Under the pieces are notes generated by a model, which ran no database searches, was not told the DNA's origin, and saw nothing but the letters and a program-made list of their open reading frames with translations. Made by a program: the position numbers and the translations under genes. A stretch of DNA of 64,000 nt from Mesostigma viride (lineage: Eukaryota; Streptophyta; Mesostigmatophyceae; Mesostigmatales; Mesostigmataceae), in NCBI GenBank assembly GCA_009746045.1, contig RPFO01000123.1, positions 1,688,542 to 1,752,541 of the forward strand, written 5' to 3'. Of this stretch, positions 37,319 through 47,215 are shown one piece after another. The first letter of the stretch is position 1. Each line of letters opens with the position of its first letter.

Positions 37319-38968
37319 CTACTCATCAAAACGCCTCCTCCGCTTGGGGGGAGGTGGCTTGCCCACAGGGTCGGGCGTGTGCGCCTTGACAATCTTCTTC
37401 CACCGCGTCTTGTCCTGCATGACAGTCCAAAGACGGGAGAGAGAGTGTATGCGGTGCTCAAACTGGGCTGGGACCACTAGGTCGTCCAGCAACATCTGAA
37501 CGTAGTTGGTGACAGGTTTCCCTACCCTTTTGGGAATGTCCGCGGGGCCAGGCCAGGTCAGAATATGCCGCCCTGGCTGGCCAAGCCGCTGGGGGCCGGC
37601 CAGACCAAGGGTGGTGTCGACCTGGCTAGTGCGGGCAAGGTGTCCTACAAATGCTATCCTACGCTGCCTAATCTCGTCCGAAACACGAGGCATGCCATGA
37701 TACAAAGACTCTGATGACGGACGCTCGGAAAAACCTACGTTAAGGACCTGCCGGAGCATCCTGTAAACTGTGCCGTCGAGCCGAGCTGCCAGTTTGGGTG
37801 GGAGGGTCCACGCCTCGGCGCCATACGTGAGCACCGTGAGGACGAGGACCTTGAAGAGCATGCGTTTGCGGTGCCCGTCCAGGCCCTTCGAGCGCCAGTA
37901 AGGTGTGAGCGAACGGAGCTTGGCCCAGGCGAGGGCGATGCGGGTGTCCACATCGTCGTCGGTGTCAGGAAGCCAGCTCCCCAACAGCTTGAAGCGGTCG
38001 CGGAACGGGACCTCCGTCCCGTCGAGCAGGCGCGGCAGCGGTGGTTTACTGGAGGCCCCTATCACCATCGCCTCAGTCTTGACACTAATCTCCAACCCCA
38101 CCGCCCGCGCCTCCAGGCCCAGGCAGTCCAGCCAGGTCTGAATGTGCTCGGGGCTCTCGATGAGGGTGGTATCATCCGCATAAATCAGGTCGGCAAGGCG
38201 GTACCCCGGTCTAACCCCGCCGTGCTCTTTCACGTTAAGGATGTCCAAGCCTGGCTCGAACCCCTTAAGAGCAGTAAAGCGCGCACGTGCCCGGCGCATG
38301 ACGTGATCCACGACAATAATGAACAGGTATGGGGACAGGACACAACCTTGCCACACCCCGTGGTGAAGGGGGAATGGTGGAGTGGTGCCCTCCGCAGTCC
38401 GCACTACTGCCTGTGAGCCCTCATACAGTCGGCGAATGGCAGCAATAAACGCAGGTGGTACCCGATCCAGAGCTAGGATGGCCCAAAGAGCCTCCCAGAG
38501 AACCGTGTCAAAGGCCTTGATATAGTCAACAAAAATGAAGACCAGCGGCAAACTGTCAGGGGGAAGTCGACGCACCTCCTCCATCAACCGGCGCGCGACA
38601 AACACAGCCATGACAGTGTTACGACCACTACGGAAACCCATCTGAGACTCACCCAGGTGTGGGTCCAGCGCGGCGCGGAGCCTGTGCAGCATCATGCGCA
38701 TGAAGACCTTCAGCGCGGCGCTCTGGAGGCAGACACCCCGGTAGTTGCCGGGGTCAGCAGCAGAGCCCTTCTTGTACAGCATGACGCGGATGGCCGTCTG
38801 CCACTCAGCAGGCGGAGGCTCGTCAGAGAGCAGGACACGGTTGCAGAACGCCAGCAGAAGATCCCTAACCGCCAGATCAGGGGTCTTCAGCAGCTCAGCA
38901 GAAAGGTGGTCGGCACCGACCGCTGCATCGTACCGCAGGCGAGCAAGGGCGCCGTCCAATTCCTCCAA
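37319..38968 (-). CDS. LINE ORF2, reverse transcriptase part
   Basis: 549 residues from the first in-frame Met. The RT region runs in order: ADPGNYRGVCLQ, GFRSGRNT, the motif A FVDYIKAFDTV, motif B GVWQGCVLSP, motif C LIYADDTTLIE, then the thumb and connection with LTYGAEAWTL. The C-terminal segment has SDEIRQRRIAFVGHLAR, a tail common in APE-type LINE proteins. The frame really continues upstream as DYQVPALQEGRLATDDVV, shifted one base by a C6 run at 38977-38982. It would copy the element's RNA at nicked DNA in the nucleus. All catalytic aspartates are present (A: FVD, C: YADD), so this part could be active if translated. Confidence 0.92.
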   Translation of the reverse strand: MEELDGALARLRYDAAVGADHLSAELLKTPDLAVRDLLLAFCNRVLLSDEPPPAEWQTAIRVMLYKKGSAADPGNYRGVCLQSAALKVFMRMMLHRLRAALDPHLGESQMGFRSGRNTVMAVFVARRLMEEVRRLPPDSLPLVFIFVDYIKAFDTVLWEALWAILALDRVPPAFIAAIRRLYEGSQAVVRTAEGTTPPFPLHHGVWQGCVLSPYLFIIVVDHVMRRARARFTALKGFEPGLDILNVKEHGGVRPGYRLADLIYADDTTLIESPEHIQTWLDCLGLEARAVGLEISVKTEAMVIGASSKPPLPRLLDGTEVPFRDRFKLLGSWLPDTDDDVDTRIALAWAKLRSLTPYWRSKGLDGHRKRMLFKVLVLTVLTYGAEAWTLPPKLAARLDGTVYRMLRQVLNVGFSERPSSESLYHGMPRVSDEIRQRRIAFVGHLARTSQVDTTLGLAGPQRLGQPGRHILTWPGPADIPKRVGKPVTNYVQMLLDDLVVPAQFEHRIHSLSRLWTVMQDKTRWKKIVKAHTPDPVGKPPPPKRRRRFDE

Positions 38969-38989
38969 AGTGAAGGGGGGACAACGTCG

Positions 38990-40787
38990 TCAGTGGCAAG
39001 GCGGCCCTCCTGCAAGGCGGGGACTTGGTAGTCCGCGGCCGAGGAGGGGGGCGCCGGTGGCGGCGGGGGTCCGGCGACCCCGAGGCGGGCGGCCGTCTCG
39101 GGGTGCAGCGGCGGGGGGGGGCGCGAGCCCCACCGGTCAAGGAAACATTGTGGGCCAACCAGCGGTCAAGGCTTACCGGCGCCGTGCCGTCCCCCGTATG
39201 CTCCACCGGGGTGCGCTGCCGCCGGCCGCCGAGCCGGTCGAGGTGGTACCACATGTCCTTGCCCTGGTTGCGGGCCTGGCAGGCCTTGGCATCCGCGATG
39301 CACTGGGCCGCCTCCGCGTCCTGAGCGTGCGCGTAGGCCTCCACAAGGGCGGCCTTGAGCGATGGTTTCTGCAGCGGGTCCCGGTTACGCTTGAGGCGGT
39401 GCCGGGCGGCCAAGACCTTGGGGTCCTGGCGGTAGAGCGGGCCGGGGCGGCGGCGGGGCATGACCGGCAGGTGCCGGGCCGCCAGCAACGGGGCACGGGC
39501 CGCAAAGCCCGCAAAAACGGCTGCGTTGGGGGCACCATTGTCCAGCTTGTCGACGTCCGCCCGGGCGTCCAGTGCCGACAGGTACTTCCGTCGGCACCAG
39601 TTCCGCTCGTGCTCGGCGTCCGTCCAGTCCTCAGGATCTCCCTTGACCGGACGTAGAGCAGACCAGTCAGGGCGGACCACTGTGGCGCGGCGCGTGGGGA
39701 CGTGGAACCGGAGCCGAAGGGTCGCGCGCACCAACCGGTGATCAGAGCACACCGTGGGCGTGTCAAACACTCGGGCGTCCAGAACCGAGGTACACCTGGG
39801 CTGCCGTACCACCACATAGTCCAGACAGGCCTGACGGCCGTTAGGGCCACGAAAAGTGACCAAGTCCTGTGAGGGACGTTGGAATTGACAGTTGACAGCA
39901 ACCATCCCGCTATCCCGCAAAAAGGCAGAGAAAAGGGGAGTATTGGCGTTAGCTTCCGTGTCAGCAGGCGCAAAGCGACTGCCAGCAGTGCCCACGGGGA
40001 GCGTGGCATTGGCGTCGAGCAGCATAACCAAAAAGTGGCGGGCCGGAGTGACCCTCTCAAGGTCATGCAAAGATTCGAAGAACTCCTCACGGGCCGAATC
40101 AGGTAGACCACTGTGGGGTGCGTAGCCCACCCCCACCGTGAGGTGGTGTTTAGACCGCCCCTCGACAGAGGTGAAATGTGCTACCATAAGGCGTGGGGTT
40201 AGAAACTTAAGCGTGCTGAGGCTAGCAACTGCCAGCGGCGAACACAAAAGACCAACACCACCTTGGCCAGACGTACCGCTGCCAGCGAAGTAAAACCGCC
40301 AGCCACCCGCCAAGCGAGCAGTGCTCACCAGGCCAAGTGGCACCGTGCGGCGGTGTTCCTGGACGCCTAATATAGATACACGATGCTCAATGCAAAATGC
40401 GACTAGCTCCTCGATCCGGCAGCTATGGTCGTCATCTAGCAATGTGCGGGTGTTAAAAGTGGCAAGGGCCAAGGATGCCTGCTGGCCCACCAGGGGAGAA
40501 CGACGATGGGTGATGGGGGTGGGTGCGGCGGGGAATGGAGGTGGGGGTGGAACGGAGGGGGGAAGGGAAGCGGTGGAAATAGTGCTTTTCATCGCATTTA
40601 TTTTGTCCTGCAGGCGTAGGATGCGAGCCTGCCGCCTGCTCTGGGTATTCGGGGATGCTTGCGCAACGCAGAGGCGTAGGAAATCTAGCATGCGTTGGGT
40701 GTTGCTAATCTTGCTGCTGAGAGCTGTCGTTCTGGCCCGAGATACCGGCACCACCATGTGTCTCAGTCGACTGTTAGGTCGATGCAT
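38990..40787 (-). CDS. LINE ORF2, endonuclease part
   Basis: N-terminal part of ORF2. Low-complexity leader, then an apurinic-type (EEP family) endonuclease: LATFNTRTLL, GVQEHRR, VGYAPHSG, LLDANATLPV and CSDHRLVRA give the expected order of metal and catalytic residues. It is followed by a linker with MWYHLDRLGG. The frame is lost in a long C run at 39111-39120, before the reverse transcriptase region. A second shift at 38977-38982 puts the RT part in another frame. Both are in homopolymers, so either true decay or sequencing error is possible. The ATG at 40787 is 74 bases after the ORF1 stop. Confidence 0.85.
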
Positions 40788-40861
40788 GGTAGTGGAACGG
40801 GACTATTTAGAGGCTGTCCCCGAAGCCTGTTAGCCGCGAGCCGACGAGGAAGGTTGTCTAC

Positions 40862-41707
40862 CTACTGTCTACCAACAGAGGCAGCACCCTTCTGGCTAGA
40901 CGCCTGACGAGACTCCGCTCCGGGGGTGTTAATCGGAACACCTGGAATCCTGTGCCCATCAAAGAATGCTGCAAAGGAGCCATCCTGAAGCAGACGCAAC
41001 TTAATGCGCTTACCCTTGGTCTCTTGCTTCTTGGTCTCCTGGACGATGGTGCTGTTCCACACCGCGCTCCTCGCCTTCAGTTGAGCCGTCGTGTAGTCCT
41101 CGTCGAGGCTGAAGTCACCGCGTTGGAGCAGACGACGTGCTCCCAGCACGAGGCGTTTGTCGTGCATGGAGGCCATGGTGACGACGACCAGGCCCAGAGG
41201 GCCTGGCAGCCGAATGGCACGTTCAATGGCAACACGGTTCTGGAGCTGCAGCTTCCCCAGAAACGCTGGGCCGCGCAGCTCCTCGGCAAGTGAGTGTGCT
41301 GTCTCCTGTGCTGCCGCGCCTTTCTGGAAGCCTTTGATTACCATATTGCGTTGGCGTTGCTGCACTTCATTCTGGGTGACCGCAGCGGTAGCTGCAGACT
41401 TGGCCGCCTGTTGAACGATGGTGGTCAATTGCTTTCCGGTGACATCGGCAAACGTGGTAGTTTTGGCAGGGGCTGCCATGGCTTTCTTCAGCTCCAGCAT
41501 CGTCTCCTTCAGGACCTTAATGTCGCCCTGCACGGTCGTAAAAGACTGTGCGAGGTCCTGCAGCGGCACGGTAGTGTCGGGCGCGGGGGCTGGCCTGGCG
41601 ATGGGTGTCGCCGGCAGCTCGACAAGTTTAGAGCAGCACGAAATAAGACATGCAAGACGGCAATCCTTGGGCTCCAAAGCATCAATGGTATCCGAAGGAG
41701 CGTCCAT
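40862..41707 (-). CDS. LINE ORF1, probable RNA-binding protein
   Basis: 281 residues, intact. A predicted coiled-coil-like segment (LQDLAQSFTTVQGDIKVLKE) is followed by VTGKQLTTIVQQAAKSA and a C-terminal region with NMVIKGFQKG, LQNRVAIERAIRLPGP and SLDEDYTTAQLKARSAVWN. This layout (coiled coil, RRM-like core, C-terminal domain) is typical of L1-like ORF1 proteins, which package element RNA. It is clearly related in its C-terminal third to the longer ORF1 at 42721-44041, but has a different N-terminus. Confidence 0.8.
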   Translation of the reverse strand: MDAPSDTIDALEPKDCRLACLISCCSKLVELPATPIARPAPAPDTTVPLQDLAQSFTTVQGDIKVLKETMLELKKAMAAPAKTTTFADVTGKQLTTIVQQAAKSAATAAVTQNEVQQRQRNMVIKGFQKGAAAQETAHSLAEELRGPAFLGKLQLQNRVAIERAIRLPGPLGLVVVTMASMHDKRLVLGARRLLQRGDFSLDEDYTTAQLKARSAVWNSTIVQETKKQETKGKRIKLRLLQDGSFAAFFDGHRIPGVPINTPGAESRQASSQKGAASVGRQ

Positions 41708-41720
41708 AACCTGCGAGGTC

Positions 41721-42195
41721 CATAACTCCGTTGTCCATAACTCCGTTGGGAGTACTTATATGTAGCACATATCCCAGAGAAGGGGCATATGGCTTTTAAT
41801 TCATTCTAAGTTACTTCCTGCAAGGGTGGGAATGTAAACGACACTTGCTCTAGGTGCACCAAGGGCACCTGCACCCCCCAGTGCATGTCTCGAGCTCAAC
41901 CCAACTAAGGGCAGCCTGTCATGGGGGGGAAAGATCAGCATGGCTATACAAGAGCTAGGGCTTGGCGTCTCAGCAGAGAGTGACTCCCTGCATGGGCACT
42001 GCATAATGAAATAAAGCTAGGCATCATCTGGAGTGTGGCAGATCATAAGTGCTCACACGTGTACATGAAGCTAAGAATGCTTTAGGCATCAGCTGGTATA
42101 GTGCCTGTAGTAGGCGGGCATGTACAAGGCCACGGTCTACCTATTCTACACTACTGTTGCTGTATTCCATTAATGCAACATCCATGGGAGGTCCA
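41721..42195 (-). mobile_element. LINE 3' UTR copy
   Basis: About 450 bases nearly parallel to 42290-42720. On the minus strand it ends GTGCTACATATAAGTACTCCC then a repeated CAACGGAGTTATGGAC. This end runs directly into the start of the next LINE's ORF1 at 41707. No ORF. Confidence 0.75.
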
Positions 42196-42276
42196 ATTAT
42201 AGGCATGGCGTGGCAAAATTCTTAAATGCATCATCCATGGCCATTATGGGCGCACATGCGCTGGGGCCGCGTGGTA

Positions 42277-44041
42277 ATTAATTAATTAATTAATTATCAA
42301 CATCACTCCGTTGGGAGTAGATGTAGCACATAGCCCTGAGAAGGGGCATATGGCTTTTAATACATTCTAGGCTACTTCATGCAAGGGTGGGAATGTAAGC
42401 TACCCCTGCTCTAGGTGCACCAAGGCACCTGCACCCTCATGATGTATCGCGCTATGCCCAGTTAAGGGGGAGCGTGGCATGTGGGGGAAGATCATCATGG
42501 CTATACAGAAGCTATGGCATGGCTTCTCAGCAGAGAGTGACTCCCTGCATGGGCACAACATTACTAAATAAGGCTAGGCATCGTCTGGAGTGTGGCTCAT
42601 CATAGGCACACATGTACATGATTACATAAAGCGCGTGGCTTAGCTGGAATAGGGCCTCTAGGAGGCGTACATGTACATGGCCACGGTCTATCTATTCTAC
42701 ACTACTACTGCTGTATTCCCCTAAGCTGGGGCGTCTGGAGTCGCTGGGGCCGCGGGGGTCGCCTGCCAGGGCTTGTGGCCGACGTAGATGGCCGCCCCCT
42801 TCCAGTACACCGGCTGCCCCGCCTTGGTCTGCCGGAGCTGGAGGTAGGTCGGCCATAGCTCCCGTCGCCTTTGTTGCTGCGCCAGGGTCAAGTCGTCATC
42901 AAGGGTGAAGAGAGTCTTCTCGAGCCGCTTGCGGCGTCTGAGAAAAGAAATCTTGTCCGCCGGGGTCTTAAAGGTGCATGAGAAGGAGCGGGGGCGGCCC
43001 TGCCTTACCCCGCGCGCGGGGAAGGCGGTGGGCGGCCAGCTCGATCTCACCAGTAAGGCCCATGCGATCAAGGATTTCTCTCTCAAAAGCACGCGCAAGC
43101 TTCTCGGAATTCTCACCTTCCTCCATCTTGAGATTCTTGACAATGACGTTTAGGCTGCGCTTGGCGAGCTGGGCCTCCTCGCAGAGGTCAAGCGTCTGCC
43201 GTTGAAGCTGGGCTGCGACGGCGGAGGTGGTGGAGGTGGTGTGTTGCTTAAGCATGTCCGCCCAGGTGGTGATGGGAGGAGCATCGCCGGCCAGGCCAGC
43301 CGGGGCTGGCTTGGCGGCAATGTCCTTCACCGCCTGGGCGGTGAGGCCTGCGGTGTTCTGCAGAACCTCGATAGCAATGGCGTTGTCCTTAAGACGCTGG
43401 TCGATGTCGCGGAGCTGGGCGGTGATGGAGTCGGTGGAGGCGGAGGGAGGGGGGAGGGTGGAGGCGAGGAGGGCGGCGGTGGCGGTGGGGATGGTGGGGA
43501 GCTCAGCAGCCAGCGTGCGCACATTGACAGCAATGGGCGACACGTGCTGGTGGAAGACGTCTTGGAGGTGGCGGATGAAGGAGGATTCGGTAACGGGGCA
43601 GGGTTGCAAAAGGTCGTCGGCCGAGCGCTTAGTGATGGTAAAGAGAGCTGCGAGCTGAAGGCGGGGGCGAGGCCAGCCGGCCATATTGGCCGAGGTAGGG
43701 GCGTCAGCTGGGCGGTTGGAAAACCGGCCGTCAGCTCCGTTGCGGAAAAGGTGTCTGGAATGGAACTGCTCGCACAGGGCCAGCAGTGAGGCGTGGGACC
43801 CGTAAAACACGAGCTCCAGTAACTTGGAGCATGGCATGTCGAAAAAGGCAAGCCTGTTGATGTCGAAGGTGGCAAAAAGCCGATCAACGTCAAAATCTCG
43901 CTCAGACCAGCCAGGTTCGTCTGAGCGACTGCGCTTGGGATCAGGCGAGGCTGAGGGCGAGGCAGGAAGCCCGGGAGGGGGCTGGGCGACTACCAGTGCG
44001 CGACTAGTGTCACTGCCGCCTGCCGGACCTGATGGCGACAC
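42277..44041 (-). mobile_element. ORF1-only LINE derivative (half-LINE)
   Basis: On the minus strand: ORF1 (44041-42721, one frameshift), then directly a 3' UTR (42720-42300) ending in the LINE terminal motif (ATCTACTCCCAACGGAGTG) and an (ATTA)n tail at 42277-42295. No endonuclease or reverse transcriptase is present, yet the 3' end is complete. It resembles the HAL1 type known from mammals (ORF1 plus 3' UTR). Confidence 0.7.
42721..44041 (-). CDS. LINE ORF1 (long form), frameshifted
   Basis: First frame 44041-42968 (357 residues), then the C-terminal 95 or so residues in another frame ending at 42721. The shift falls near 43015, within LPRARG. Pro/Ser-rich N-terminus with a basic PKRSRSDEP, a helical middle (DIDQRLKDNAIAIEVLQN), TWADMLKQHTTSTTS, then NVIVKNLKMEEGENSEKL and, after the shift, FTLDDDLTLAQQQRRRELW. 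This matches the architecture of L1-like ORF1 proteins. Without the shift the protein would have about 440 residues. Confidence 0.75.
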
Positions 44042-44762
44042 TACAATACGCTTCCGCGGACACCTTTTTCAGCGGGGAAAGTGCCCCCGGGCTTCCGGGG
44101 CAAATTCAGCAAGCGCTGCGGAACTTAGATACTAAAATTTCGTTTTTGGTTCGTACCGTACAGCCAATCATTTTGCGCCCGGATCAAATTGTGATCTGGG
44201 CACTGAACACGAAAATTTCAGCGAAACGTACGAAACACCAACGCAACTACAGAAAATTTTCAGTGACGAAACTGTAGTACCGTGAACCCAAGCAAAATGT
44301 AGTAGGACTTCGCTAAATTCACGTTCGGAATTTTTCCCCGCAAGATTCCCCCGCAAGATTCCCCCGCACGATTCCCCCCGCTAGGTTCAGGCTCCAGTCG
44401 ATGCTCGCCAAATGGCGCAAAAAAAGAAACATATGTTAAAATCGACGGTGCGAATCCTCGTTACCGCTCGGGTAACATTCTCACTCATTTCGCGTCTCCT
44501 ACGAACCGTATTGTAGTGGAAGCTGCAGCCGGAGCTGCAGACGTATTGTCATTGCCGAGCGCAGCCGTCAGGCTGCGTTGCGTCGATGGGCGTTTGCTCA
44601 TCGTATATTGCGTAATAGCGTCGGAAAATTATATCAGCATGTGCGTCTTAGAAAGACGAAGCGATTGTGATATTCACGACTAAATTCGGAGCTCAAACGT
44701 GAAAGTTATGAGCTCCGCCGTCAGCCATGGCTACCTCGTGGCTCGTGGTAGGCTAAGCCTTA
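44042..44762. other. Upstream flank of ORF1-only LINE, no gene seen
   Basis: Contains reiterated AAAATTTC and TTCGTACCGTAC words at 44130-44260 in both orientations, possibly the 5' UTR or promoter of the element. No coding exon supported. Confidence 0.4.
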
Positions 44763-45170
44763 CTAATCTACACCACTGCTATGTTTCCTATAGACTGGGG
44801 TTGCTGGGGTGGCTGGGGGGCGCCTGCCAGGGCTTTTGGTCGACGTGGATGACGTCCCCCCTCCAGTATACCGGTTTCCCCCCTGCGCTTTGCCGTATCT
44901 GGAGGTAGGTCGGCCATAGCTCGCGTCGCCGTTGTTGCTGGGCCAGGGTCAGGTCGTCGTCCAGCGTGAAGTGAGTCCTCGAGAGCTTCTTGCGGTTTTA
45001 AAGAAACAACAGCTTGTCGATCCGCCATGTCAAGGAGACAACCAGCGCAGGACAACCGCCATGTACTTAAAGGTGAGGAGCACGGACGTGCCGGGCCCGC
45101 CTTACCCCGCGTGTCTCAGGGCCATGTGTTACGTATACTCGCAACGGAGTTATGTTCTTAAAATGAATGG
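44763..45170 (-). mobile_element. LINE ORF1/3'-end fragment
   Basis: Minus-strand remnant of the long-form ORF1 C-terminus (THFTLDDDLTLAQQQRRREL at about 44975-44916, through VYWRG, WQAPP), broken by small indels. The plus-strand stretch 45110-45160 carries a diverged LINE 3' motif in the opposite orientation. Confidence 0.7.
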
Positions 45171-45403
45171 TGACGGAGGCATAGGCGACATCCATCCATC
45201 GGGTAAATACTTCTTCTTTCCCGAGTGGGAGCACGTGTTTAATCAATTAACTAATTTAGGCGACCTGTCGGGTTTTGCATGGGTCAGGAGTTCTGTACTG
45301 TTTCATGAATGCATGGCTGCGTAGTATGTTGTTTTTTTGTGTAAAGATTAGTAAACAAAAGGGACAAAGAGGTCATTGCTGTGCACATGGGATATTTGAT
45401 TAA

Positions 45404-47099
45404 CCCCTAAATGGTCTTGCGGCCGATTTTCCGCCAAAAATCGAGTTCCAGCCGATGCATCGGCCCCTTCTCGGGCGACCAATCACCAAATGCCGCGAAA
45501 ACTATTGAGAATTAGGAAACGTTTAGCTGAGAAGATCGAAAGTTTATAAAATACTCTAAAGCATGGTATATGGGTTTGCATACTTCTGACAAAGTTATAG
45601 AGGTGTTCTGGCCGGTCAAAGTACAAGGGGTCAGGGTACTTTTTCACGTACAACGTGCATTCCGGAAAACGACGACCTGGCCATGGCGGCTTGCGCCCAC
45701 GCATGGCATTTACGTTTTCGTTCGAATTTTCTGACCAAACTTAGGATATTGATTTTATACACCCTAAAGATCATACAGGCCAATTTCTGGCTCGCGGGAA
45801 TGCCATTTGATAGGTGTCGGCAGCGTTCTTGCTGGAAAAAACTGCGATCAGGCCGGACGATAGAAACGTTGACAGCAATACCTTTCCGGCGTATTTTAAA
45901 GGATATATCGGTTTCTTTGTACTTTTTATGATACATATTAGTTGTTAACGTGCAAGGGTGGCCAGAAATCGCCGAATCCAGCGACCATGCTGCACAACTT
46001 TGGTGTGCCGAAATGCGCCATTTTGCGGCCACCGCCTGGGCCAAGGTAACGCCATCCATGCCTGGTAAAGCTTAAGCATCGTTTTCCTATCGATGTTTGA
46101 CGTTTATATATACGTTCTAGCTTGTGTAGCACATTCTTTTTGCATTATTCATGCTCTTTCTTGACCCTGGCCTGGCCCCTTTCTAAAACACCCTTCTTAG
46201 ATGCTTCCCTCAGTCAGTTGACCTGCCACAGGGTGATGGTGATAAGTTTTAGAGGCTGTATGGGTTTGAATACCTCCATATATGTTTGTTATACATTTCC
46301 CATACACATATTGCATGAGTGTGAGGCAGTTGGCTGGTCTCTGTGGCATCATCAAGCACGTAACTGGTGAGTAAAAGCTTCCCATTGACAGCATGTGCCA
46401 CCAGGTGTGCTGGCCATCACCTGGCAAGCTATAGCAGCTTAGGCCTAGTTTATCCTTGCTAGGGCAGGCTGAAATAGGCTCAACATCACTAGTTTGTTGG
46501 TGGCTGCCTCCTAGAATGCATGCCTTGCGTAGGGTATCCGTACCACGTTACCTACGTGCATGGACAAGGTAGCACCTGCACATAGGTGCCATGTAAGGGC
46601 AGTGTGATGATGCAGTTATGTTTCCCCATCATTGTGGAAGGGAAATGTATTGTTTGGCATGGTTGGTGGCCATATTAGTAGGTAGTATGCCCACCCTTAC
46701 CCCCTTGGTTGCTTTTTACCAACGGTACCCCTATGGGCTGTACTGGGTGTAACTGCTGGTATACCCACCCAAATGATGACCCCAATGGCTCAAACTGTTC
46801 AGCAACTAATTGTTTATCATCCCTGAAGTGGTAGGTGCCTAGGTCTTATAACATAATTCAAAATGCACATTCTACCAAAAATGAAAACGCGCGTCTTGAC
46901 CCCCCTGACTTTGACGGCAGTTATATATGGCCTACCCTGCATATATGTGAGGTTGTGATATACCAACCCGAAGGGCAACTCATGGACATGCTTGGCCCCC
47001 AAGGACAGCCATTGGATATGGGTAGGTTGGATGGCATCTGGTTTGCAAAATTGTGAAGATCCAGCCGATTTATCGGCAGGATCTCAGACCATTTAGGGG
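45404..47099. mobile_element. piggyBac-like non-autonomous DNA transposon
   Basis: A 1,696 bp element flanked by TTAA on both sides (45400-45403 and 47100-47103). Terminal inverted repeats begin CCCCTAAATGGTCT on both ends. Each end also has a subterminal palindrome: GCCGATGCATCGGC near 45453 and GCCGATTTATCGGC near 47065. A TTAA target duplication with CCC-starting ends is the hallmark of piggyBac elements. The interior has only short ORFs (longest 142 residues, minus, 46059-45631) and no DDD transposase, so it would depend on a transposase elsewhere. Confidence 0.8.
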
Positions 47100-47103
47100 T
47101 TAA

Positions 47104-47215
47104 GGCATAGGCGATGTTTGATTAAAGCCATATGCCCCTTCTCAGGGCTATGTGCTACATCTACTCCCAACGGAGTGATGTTGATAATTAATTAATTAAT
47201 TAATTAATTAATAGG
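47104..47215 (+). mobile_element. LINE 3' end with (ATTA)n tail, plus strand
   Basis: Contains CTCAGGGCTATGTGCTACAT, CTCCCAACGGAGTGATG and then about seven ATTA units (47185-47212). It is a 5'-truncated LINE insertion next to the piggyBac-like element. Confidence 0.7.

Larger units (their letters stand above)
37141..41720 (-). mobile_element. Non-LTR retrotransposon (LINE), nearly full length
   Basis: Order on the minus strand: ORF1 (41707-40862), ORF2 with endonuclease then reverse transcriptase (40787-37319), a short 3' UTR, the terminal motif GTGCTACATGACCTCCC (37236-37220), then an (ATTTA)n-type tail near 37200-37160. Its 5' end abuts the 3' end of another LINE copy. The only visible lesions in coding DNA are two homopolymer-associated frameshifts in ORF2. 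Confidence 0.85.

Noticed and set aside
38745-39656. 303-residue plus-strand frame
   Set aside because: Antisense shadow of LINE ORF2; the minus strand carries the endonuclease and reverse transcriptase motifs.
43202-43789. Gly-rich plus-strand frame
   Set aside because: Antisense shadow of the LINE ORF1.
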